A DNA stretch of 26,512 bases from Paramacrobiotus richtersi (Eukaryota; Tardigrada; Eutardigrada; Parachela; Macrobiotidae), in assembly GCA_034698045.1 (NCBI GenBank), contig JAQGAU010000539.1, forward strand, positions 1 through 26,512, written 5' to 3'. Shown in pieces: positions 19,460 to 26,512 of the stretch. Within the stretch, counting starts at the first letter, position 1. Each line of letters starts with the position of its first letter. A program made the translations under genes and the position numbers. A model generated the notes under the pieces. That model was not told where the DNA came from. It saw nothing but the letters and a program-made list of their open reading frames with translations, and ran no database searches.

Positions 19460-20640
19460 CGTTTAGTTGTGTCGAATTTGCCTGGAAGAGTGTAGAGGTG
19501 CGCGGAGACAATGGACTGCTCACTATGGCCTCGGGATCGGATGCGCTGCATTTGGACCTTATGCGTTTTTGAGACACCGGGCAATTCGTTCAACAATCTG
19601 TTCCATGTGGCTAGGTTGCAATAGCCTCTTGCACCGGTCTGGGCGCCGCATTAATCAAGGTCTGGCGACATATACCCACATCGACCACCGGAGGTGCTGC
19701 TGCGCTCGCAACCAGAGAACGCCGTGAGCTGTTATCCAGGAATGTACCTGGACACTTTCGACCTGGTCAGTGTCACACTGCCAGAACGTGCATTGACTAG
19801 TGACTGCATGCTGGATGGCTTGGTCAAGCATGGAAAGATCTGTGGAGTGACGCGCCGATCGCATGGCAAGGACACTCCAATCAGGTCTCGCACACTGTCC
19901 AACACCTGTGCTTTCACGAAACAAAGCTTCGTACTTCGATCGCATCGTCCGGAGAACAATACGGCTGCACGAAGCTGATGAGGTTAAAAATTACTCTTTA
20001 GGGATGCTCCACGGTGCACATACCCATCAACCAGTAACGGAGCTCTCAGCACTGCGCGTTGAAAATCGCGGTAAGCAGATTTACCGACAGAAGGGAAGCT
20101 CGATGCTCACTGGACAGGCCAAACCGTTTTTTCTGAAGTGGAATCTTTATGTACCTGTCGCGAACCAGTTTCATTGAGTGTGCAAGAAGTGGGACACATC
20201 GCTGATGTCTACATATTTCCGCCGCGAGAGCACGTACTGAACACCTGTTCCACTTTTGTTTAGCTCCAGACAATGTGATCGAGGTTAACCGCGCTTTGTC
20301 CCTGTACAAGTACTGAACATTAGAGACCAGGGCATCGTTCCGGTGACGTACGAAGACCGACTGGAGAGATCGGCTGATACAAAGCATCATGATGGAAAAG
20401 GGACTACCGGCAGTGCAAGCGGCGCTGGTATCCAGAGAATGGGACTTTTATGTTAACTCTTCCGACTCGGTGAACGCCCCGTGGAGAGTTTTCGTGGAAA
20501 TGCCGGGAATCGAGTCATCTGGGAGAATGTCGGAGTTAAAAAGTAACCGTGAAACGATCCTATCCTGAATTAATTGACCAAGAGTAATCCGACCCAACAA
20601 ATGACTCACGACATGACTGCAGATGATTTGGCGTCCATGT
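19460..20640 (+). pseudogene. unfamiliar gene family with F-box-like motif, copy A (broken)
   Basis: This stretch aligns in order with 23700-25300 of the same window. Shared pieces are EFAWKSVEVRGDNGLLTM (from about 19478; compare MRGDDGLLHN at 23765), the EVLLRSQPEN region at 19690 (compare EVLLCLEPVD at 23971), and DLVSVTLPERAL (compare RLVSVTLSDRGL). Further on come VCKKWDTSLMSTYFRR near 20178-20225 (compare VYKQWDTVLMSAYIRR), VQVLNIRDQ (compare VQLLNTHDP), LIQSIMMEKGLPAV (compare LLQRILAEKKLPVV), VNAPWRVFVEM (compare VNALWEVFVAL), and the word ATGACTCAC at 20601 and 25278. VCKKWD fits the core of an F-box, which links SKP1-CUL1 ligases to substrates. Several frameshifts and stops make copy A a pseudogene. 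I do not recognise the rest of the protein. Confidence 0.6.
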
Positions 20641-21470
20641 TGAAAAGTGGGTGACAGGATCTGAGCGCTACAAATAAGGTAGTCCTGGAAGAACGGATTC
20701 TTGCTGTATTCCGGCTGTATTGCAGTGATGGAACCGAACAGTCAGGACCTTTTCCGTCAACGCTATCGACACCTCCGTCGATATACATAACTGAATACAA
20801 TTCAAAACATACGGCATTGTTTCGCATTTTATATTGTATATTTTATTATGAGGACCATTCTACAGTTGCCTTGCAGCGTGAATAAACGTTGGTATGCATG
20901 GTGGCGGATTTCGGACAATACCATTTTTCGTTAGAAATTGGTAGTTTTGCGCTCGCTATCTTCGTAAATCGTGATCGATTCCACACTTTATCTCCATTAT
21001 ACTACGATTGTTTAATTTTTTTAATGGCTAGTTGTATTGGAAAATAAAAACTAGAAATCGAGTAAAGGATTTTGTGCGAAGTTGCACGACATGGAGGCCA
21101 CTTATAGCTGTTAACAATATATGCATCAACAAACATCATCTGTTAATCGACCGAAGCGGAGCGAAGGTCCTCTATATTCAACTCAAATGGATTTCGATGT
21201 CTGTGGGTCATTCCGTCAGTCGGTCATCATTATTTTTATTTATAAGTTTATTATTTATTGAATTTATTTGTTCTGTTTATTTATCACATCATTTGTTTTA
21301 GTATTTATTATAAGTATATTAGTATCGTTTGTTATATTTTGTATTTATTGTATTATTATAATCTGACGTAATTATTGTTTTATTATTGTCATATTTGGAA
21401 TATCATTAGTTGTTAATCGGTCAATAATTTTTGTTATTTGCTTATTTATTTCTTAATGTATGGTATGGTT
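20641..21470. other. non-coding stretch with T-rich low complexity
   Basis: No gene is recognised. From about 21215 to 21460 the plus strand is a T-rich low-complexity run with recurrent TTTATT and TATTTATT words. Short frames here, such as that at 21032-21301, are compositional. Confidence 0.45.
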
Positions 21471-21957
21471 CAGACATTGCCCATTTTCGATTCTTCCATA
21501 ACCCATCCATCCCCATTTTTGTCTTGCTATCCCATTCATACCATTCCCATTTTTTTCCGGTCAGTACCCATTTTTAACCATTTAAAAACGCAGCCTCATT
21601 TCTCACCGCATAATTTCGCAAGAAATCGCGATGTATTTACAGTATAATTTTTATTTTTCACTTCGCAGAAGCCGAAAAATCCGTCGAAATCGTTGTTTTG
21701 GAAAGCTGTTCGCGCGAAGCACGAAGCCAACGATTAATTACGAATTAAATCCGCGAAAAAAGCAGGAAAAACAGGATACTTTACATAAATCAGTTCCGTT
21801 TTTCATATAATTTCTAGGAATCCCATTTTTTCCCATTTTTCGTTTTCCCCATTCATACTTTGAGGTCTCCCATTCACACCCATTTATACTACAAAATATG
21901 GGAAATGGAAAAAAATGGGCCATTTCGCCATTTAAAAATGGAAATGGACAATCTCTG
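21471..21957. mobile_element. second non-autonomous hAT-type element
   Basis: The 487-bp element starts CAGACATTGCCCATTT and ends AAATGGACAATCTCTG, an inverted repeat with a few mismatches. It is flanked by perfect 8-bp direct repeats GTATGGTT (21463-21470 and 21958-21965). A CAG-type end with an 8-bp duplication again indicates the hAT superfamily. The inner ends are dense in CCCATTT words on the left and right, as subterminal repeats. Its termini differ from those of the 791-bp element, so it belongs to a different hAT family. No transposase is encoded. Confidence 0.9.
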
Positions 21958-21965
21958 GTATGGTT

Positions 21966-22461
21966 TCACTTCTAATCGTGCCATAGCTTGACTACTCTCA
22001 AAACTCGGTCGGTCATGAGCAATTCCTCGACTGTTTGAAGGGACTGCGAATTACCGCAACAAAAACATGGCTAACTATAAAGGGATTTCTGCAAACTTCT
22101 GCCTCCAAAACAACTCTTTGTATTCGTGTGGTGGCTAATTCTGCTGTACAAAACTCGTTACTGTTTAGGTCTGGTGGGGAGGGTCTCGGTTTTCAAAAGT
22201 CAGTGAAGGGCTTTTTACCGGAAGTGAAATGAGAAATGAAAACAAGGGGAGTGAAATTATCGTGCTGCACTTTCGGACTTTGCTGACAACAACTACCAAA
22301 ACCTTTTCTGAATCATTTATCAGATTTTTAGATCGGTAAATATCGATTTTTGCCCAAAATCGTTATTTTTTCTGGTACCGGGCTGGCTGGTACTGTAGAT
22401 CCATAATAATGCTTGGTCTCATGTTTCCCTATGTACGTACTTCCTTCGCTTCGGTCATTCA
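21966..22461. other. non-coding stretch, no gene recognised
   Basis: No frame shows family resemblance, and no notable repeats were seen. The short frame at 22035-22232 has no motif. Confidence 0.4.
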
Positions 22462-22959
22462 GTGCCCGCAATCAGCGAGTGCACTTTCCTAGTTGTAAAC
22501 TCGATGGTCACCAGTTTGCCCAGGCACAATAGCCAATCTCTATTAACAATAAGTCAGAAGCTCTTATTATTATACCACAGTTCTGCAAGATTCACCTGCG
22601 CATGGGAGAACGCTGCAACGATGATCTCATATCTGGCATTTCCGTTTTGTATCCGTTTTAAAACTTACCCGCATATTCCCCAGTGCCGCACAAAACAATG
22701 CGCTCTGGCCGCAGCACACGCACCGTTCATCTCAGTCCACGGAGAACACCAGTGTGATGCAGAGAGCGAGACGAGGGCGATTCCTATCAACCGTTCTGAT
22801 CTGTGTGATTCGCTCTATTATGAGCGAGACTCACCGGACACCGAGTCACAGATCAACGCGATAGATAGGAATCTACAGGCAGAGAATAACAGCCAGCAGT
22901 GTCACGCGGCTAGCAGCCAGTGTGCAAGCCTGCAGCAGCATGCCTACAAGAGTGCGTAA
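22462..22959 (+). CDS. open frame of unknown standing (165 codons)
   Basis: The frame is open for 165 codons but starts only at a GTG; the first internal ATG is at codon 15. The deduced protein has no recognised domain, a Cys-containing, Gln/Asn/Ser-rich second half (NAIDRNLQAENNSQQCHAAS) and no signal peptide. It overlaps an imperfect fold-back structure at 22779-22873, which argues that at least part of it is not selected as protein. A frame of this length can occur by chance in a window of this size. I keep it only as a candidate. Confidence 0.2.
   Translation: MPAISECTFLVVNSMVTSLPRHNSQSLLTISQKLLLLYHSSARFTCAWENAATMISYLAFPFCIRFKTYPHIPQCRTKQCALAAAHAPFISVHGEHQCDAESETRAIPINRSDLCDSLYYERDSPDTESQINAIDRNLQAENNSQQCHAASSQCASLQQHAYKSA
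22779..22873. repeat. imperfect fold-back of about 95 bp
   Basis: Nested complementary pairs share one axis: GATTCCTATC (22779) with GATAGGAATC (22864-22873), GATCTGTG with CACAGATC, and, innermost, TCGCTC with GAGCGA around TATTAT. The pairs are separated by small unpaired stretches. The RNA could form a long bulged hairpin. Confidence 0.6.
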
Positions 22960-23230
22960 GTCGATAGCGAAAAAGTGCGGATATCGCGCGAAAATTTGTA
23001 AACAACATATTGGGCATTTGGGAATGGCCACGCTCTTCTACTTAAGCGCAGAAATCCCTAAACAAGCTGCCTCCATTTGCCCATCTCCAGCAGACCAGCA
23101 ACTCGCACCGACATTGTACAACCAGACTACCAGTAAAAACTGAGAATATTACGACACTCTCGTTATTTTCTGTGGTTCAGGGATTTGCTATTTTAACTGT
23201 GCACGTGCAGCTTTTATTATCACTTTGTTT
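22960..23230. other. upstream of the third BTB fragment, no gene recognised
   Basis: No coding similarity is seen. The interval may include the 5' region of the BTB fragment that begins at 23231. Confidence 0.35.
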
Positions 23231-23520
23231 ATGGACTCCCGATCTTCCCCTGATGATATCCTGACCGTTCCCAGACTGATCATGGCAATCCGAGATATTG
23301 CGGTTTCTTCTAGCTTAGGCGACGGTTTGTGGAAGATGCAGAATGCAGGGCTCCACTGCGACGTGTTCCTCAAGGGTGGGAATCCAACGCTGCGGAGATT
23401 CCCATCGTTTGGTCTTGGCTGCCCGCAACCCATTCTTCAGCGCGACGTCCTGCTCGGATAAGAAAGAATCCCGTCAGGAGCATGTACCACTCCCCCGAAA
23501 CTCCAGTACAGCTTTGTAGT
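23231..23520 (+). pseudogene. BTB-domain fragment (copy 3)
   Basis: An ATG at 23231 opens MDSRSSPDDILTVPRL, and the frame runs through LGDGLWKMQNAGLHCDVFLK, the typical start of a BTB domain (aromatic, then 'CDV.L'). At about 23400 four bases present in copy 2 are missing, and the domain continues in another frame as HRLVLAARNPFFSAT and then DKKESRQEHVPLPR, ending in TAG near 23520. The region NLISLHAAVQL at about 23617-23650 may be the next BTB helix. The segment after 'KKE' is in frame here but one base short in copies 1 and 2. The fragment lies directly upstream of the F-box-like family copy B and may once have been its first exon or part of a separate KLHL gene. Confidence 0.72.
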
Positions 23521-23699
23521 TGTAAGTATTTTGCGACCACTTTCTCTAGGCGTACGTAGAATAGAATGACTGCCGTAGAGATTTGTACGTACCGACTACC
23601 GAGCAGTGCCGCATAAACTTGATTAGTCTGCACGCTGCAGTTCAGTTGACATCTTCTCCGATGATCCAGTTAACTCTGTTCCATAGCCTATGCCTTGTT

Positions 23700-24421
23700 T
23701 CAGAATCGCTCAGAACTACGACTATGCCTTTCAACAGTGGGGAGCTCACTTGGAGTAGTGTGATATGCGCGGAGATGACGGACTACTTCATAATGGCCGC
23801 ACTATCGATGTTCTGGATGATGGTCTGTTATTCATGTTGGGAAACCGAGGTATTTCGTCCCCCAATTGGTACCCTTCGGACAGGGTTCCCAGAGTCTTTT
23901 CATCGACTTTATACCGCAATCTGGGTACCGCATCGATGAGGGGCTGGCGAAAGTACCTGCACGACCAGTGGAGGTGCTGCTGTGTCTGGAACCCGTGGAC
24001 CCGTGGAAAAGGTGTCAGGGTTTGTTTCTACCCCTTTTCGCCTGGTCAGTGTTACTCTGTCAGATCGTGGGCTGAAGAAATTCGTGGTACATAATAACAT
24101 TATCGGAGTCGGTGAAGGACCACGAGAAAAGAACTGGCTTGGGGACGTGTACAGAACGGCCTCTTGTGGAGAAAGCGGATTGTGGTGGAAGGTGTGCATG
24201 GTGCATCCTATCCATCGGATAATCAGTTGATCGCGACTTTCAACGGGCACTGCCAGGAACGCCGCTACTGGATGATGGCCCACCACGGCAACCATGGAGC
24301 TTTCAAGGAGTTAGCCATTTTGGAACTCTTCTATCAGCACTGGATCCGAGCGTATGATGTGATCACAGGGCTATCGGCGCTTCAAAGTATACGCTTGCCA
24401 CACGTCCGAAGCATGCTGTAA
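23700..24421 (+). pseudogene. unfamiliar gene family, copy B, N-terminal and middle part
   Basis: A TTGTTTCAG acceptor-like site near 23700 precedes GELTWSSV, followed by MRGDDGLLHNGRTIDVLDD and LLFMLGNRG. A frame change leads to LVPFGQGSQSLFIDFIPQSG and YRIDEGLAKVPARPVEVLLC, then RLVSVTLSDRGLKKFVVHNN and VGEGPREKNWLGDVYRTA. Another frame change leads to SYPSDNQLIATFNGHCQERR, YWMMAHHGNHGAFKELAI and LELFYQHWIRAYDVITG, with a TAA at 24419-24421. The pieces are long and protein-like, and some recur in copy A, so this was a real gene. I do not recognise the fold or function. The frame changes could be undetected short introns in part, but no convincing splice pairs were found. Confidence 0.5.
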
Positions 24422-24706
24422 GTGGTGGATATCGAAGTAAAAAGCGTATGGCGCCGTGTGTTGTTTGCTGATTTGCGTCAAGCAAACCAACGTGCTGTGT
24501 CATTTTAATATTAAATTATTCTGCTTAACTGCCTGGTTATTAACAGAAACTAACGCAACCGTTCTGCATTTTTATAATAATGGGATTATTGTCGCATAAT
24601 ATTTGTCCGAAAGGGGTGGTTGTAAACTTGTGACAATAATGACGAATTATCCGTAGGATGGAACGCTGGTTTTCATTCTTCAAGCTCGCGGCACCGGACC
24701 GTGGTA
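24422..24706. other. non-coding gap between parts of copy B
   Basis: No coding similarity is seen. Copy A is about 400 bp shorter over the matching interval, so this gap may be an intron or an insertion specific to copy B. Confidence 0.35.
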
Positions 24707-25086
24707 ATGGCCCGATCAATGTCGTCTCCAGACGGTGACATTCAGTCGCTGTTTCGTAATCGTTGCATCTTTCCCGAGATCTTCGAATGCCTGCCAACCG
24801 TCCAGCAGATCCGTGGAGTGTACAAGCAATGGGACACAGTCCTGATGTCGGCTTATATCCGTCGCGTGGTCAGCGTCTTCCAAGCTGTGAAGTTCCAGGC
24901 GTGTTTTGTTCGGGACTATGCGGTATACCGCTGTGCTTCGTCCATGTACAACTGCTGAACACCCATGATCCCCGAGTACTGGTGCTATACGGACGCCTTC
25001 CGGGTACGTGTGAGAACCGTCTGGAGTGTTCGATCCGACTGCTGCAGCGCATTCTGGCCGAAAAGAAACTGCCGGTTGTGGATTGA
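24707..25086 (+). pseudogene. F-box-like segment of copy B
   Basis: From the ATG at 24707 the frame reads MARSMSSPDGDIQSLFRNR, IFPEIFECLPTVQQIRGVYK and QWDTVLMSAYIRRVVSVF. The spacing of I-F..I-F..LP....R.V.KQW...L.S fits an F-box, the SKP1-binding helix bundle of CUL1 ligase adaptors. After a one-base frame change near 24900 the text continues VFCSGLCGIPLCFVHVQLLN, VLVLYGRLPGTCENRLE and SIRLLQRILAEKKLPVVD, with a TGA at 25084-25086. This last part matches copy A. Fit to the F-box is by eye. A generic helical repeat is the alternative. Confidence 0.5.
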
Positions 25087-25308
25087 CCGGAGACTGGGAT
25101 TCTCGTGATAACTAGCCTCTCGTGACTGAGTTAGTTAACGCACTGTGGGAAGTTTTCGTAGCACTGGGAGGAATGGACCAACAAGTCATCCTGAAGAATG
25201 CCACAGTTAATATCAGCTTCACGCAATGCTATTCATTTGATTGGCAATTCATTACTTTGCGCTTCACCACCCAATAGATGACTCACTACAATACTGTGAA
25301 GCTGGGCC
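25087..25308 (+). pseudogene. continuation of copy B, degenerate
   Basis: The frame LVNALWEVFVALGGMDQQ at about 25130-25190 matches VNAPWRVFVEM of copy A, and ATGACTCAC at 25278 matches 20601. The linking sequence contains stops. Confidence 0.4.
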
Positions 25309-25719
25309 ATGCTGGGCCAAGCTGAACAACGGTCAAAGAATCTGTACGCTCCAGATATGCAACGCCAGGAAGAATGGACTACTACTCCACCGATAAATCC
25401 CTGGCCAATCACTCAGGTTAGCAGATCGCCTCCCGGCCGGAATCGACGGCATGCTCGTACCACTTCTGACATATGGCAGATACAATTATAACTTGTCAAC
25501 GTCCGCAATGCATCTATGACTGGTTGCTGTCTAATGCTGTTGTTTTGTAAACTGCAGGTCCTCAACAGCACCCAGATCTTGGACCCTCGGGACAGTGTGC
25601 GCTACCGTGGTATATCGTTTAATGCGTATGCAGACGCTAGCCAAGATGGAGTCCATGTCCGTCATCTGACTAACCCAGCATGTGTTGCTCCAGCGTTCTG
25701 GGGCCAAGAAGAAGTCTAG
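25309..25719 (+). CDS. probable last two exons of the copy B gene
   Basis: A frame open from 25309 (LGQAEQRSKNLYAPDMQRQE, then EWTTTPPINPWPITQ) ends in CAG at 25416 at a GTTAGC donor. An intron at 25417-25557 ending CTGCAG leads in phase to exon 25558-25719, which reads VLNSTQILDPRDSVRYRGIS, FNAYADASQDGVHVRHLTNP and ends PAFWGQEEV with TAG at 25717-25719. No stop or frameshift interrupts this part, unlike the upstream segments. The product is unknown. It could be the intact C-terminus of the F-box-like family gene or an independent small gene. Confidence 0.45.
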
Positions 25720-26512
25720 TCTTAATTTTCATACCCTGTGATGAATTCGTTCTGGCTGCCGATTTGTTGATATTTCACTAATTTAGTGGTCGTTTCCGAA
25801 ATTTAATTTCGAACCTTCTTTTTTTTAACGGTCAGAATTCGGTTTGCTCTGATTATTCGTCTCGTGTGTTCGTCTGGTTCTATCTGGAGACTGGGGTGTT
25901 TGTGTTTTCCGGCTTTGCTTGTGTTAATGTGACCTGGGCTTTGTCTCTTGAACTATGTTTAGACCATGCTATAAGGTTTTGTTCATCGCTGTTTATGCGG
26001 GTTGGACGAACGAACACTGACAAGTAACAAGTAACGATATGCTTATACGAGTATACACCATGCTGTTGGTTGGTTGTACACAACACCGTTCGGACAATGT
26101 CTACTTCAAGGTGTTTGATTATAATCATACGGTAGGTAGTCGATGTATAGAGCGTGGATCTTCTGATCTATGCTGTCACTGCGTATCCAGCCACCATGTC
26201 TGTTTGCTGAGTCGTATCTGTCAAAATCTGGTATAGTCTCTTCATTATAATTATTAGCCGGTTTTTTGCAAAAAAACAGAAGACTAACTCCACCAGTCAT
26301 TGCTAACTAGTCATATGTGATCATTATTCCAAAGCTGTAAGGGCACGTTTTGGTTCCGTTCCCGTGAACACAAGATCTGTAACTGCAAAAGCCGTCCAGA
26401 CGGAAAAAACTAGCTTGTCATCACGGTGGTCAGATCAGAGCCAAAAATCTTCAAAATTTACGTGAGCACAGTTCCAAATTTTTAAAGCGTTTAACCGGCA
26501 GTAATGTCCCCC
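25720..26512. other. non-coding stretch to the window end
   Basis: No protein-like frame, element end or notable repeat was recognised. The downstream flank of the copy B gene would be here, but no polyadenylation signal can be placed with confidence. Confidence 0.4.

Noticed and set aside
20046-20390. 114-codon minus-strand frame
   Set aside because: It is antisense to the copy A F-box-like block, which is supported by its match to copy B on the plus strand.
21738-21923. 61-codon minus-strand frame rich in Trp, Lys and Gly
   Set aside because: It is made by the CCCATTT subterminal repeats of the 487-bp hAT element.
23909-24295. 128-codon minus-strand frame
   Set aside because: It is opposite copy B pieces that recur in copy A; no motif of its own.

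Overview
The window reads as eukaryotic nuclear DNA, most likely from an invertebrate animal. It has GT-AG introns of roughly 60-170 bp, BTB/BACK/Kelch and F-box-like coding fragments, a spliced proline/lysine-rich coiled-coil gene, remnants of at least three non-LTR retrotransposons and two non-autonomous hAT-type DNA elements. I see nothing that fixes the clade. No rRNA, convincing tRNA, CRISPR array, bacterial operon or origin is visible.

Layout. 1-1359: no gene. 1360-5515: broken Kelch-like (KLHL) genes: a plus-strand BTB fragment (1360-1634), a BTB fragment on the opposite strand (2020-2445), and a plus-strand BTB-end/BACK/Kelch pseudogene (2725-5515) interrupted in a Kelch repeat by a 791-bp hAT element (3779-4569) with a perfect 8-bp target duplication. 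5516-9347: no recognisable gene, but a 328-bp fold-back element, a perfect 19-bp-arm hairpin and a separated 25-bp inverted repeat. 9348-11595: a plus-strand reverse transcriptase fragment abutting the 3' tail of a minus-strand non-LTR element, which itself carries a 147-bp inverted-repeat insertion. 11590-11735: a block dense in CGAGC words. 12228-16152: a decayed LINE with an ORF1-like region, the C-terminal end of an ORF2-like pol, a long TAATTA-rich stretch and a LINE-type 3' terminus. 16746-18600: the best gene of the window, a multi-exon coiled-coil protein gene with one in-frame TAG. 19460-20640 and 23700-25719: two diverged copies of one unfamiliar gene family containing an F-box-like motif. 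The second lies just downstream of another BTB fragment (23231-23520). 21471-21957: a second hAT-type element with a perfect 8-bp target duplication. 25720-26512: no gene.

Interpretation. Except for the coiled-coil gene and perhaps the last exons near 25.3-25.7 kb, the coding material is broken by frameshifts, stops or insertions. This looks like a decaying cluster of duplicated ubiquitin-ligase-adaptor-type genes (BTB/Kelch proteins usually serve CUL3, F-box proteins CUL1) invaded by transposons. Sequencing or assembly indels could explain some single-base frameshifts, but not the element insertions, the opposite-strand BTB or the extent of divergence between copies. All homology statements come from reading by eye; no search was run.
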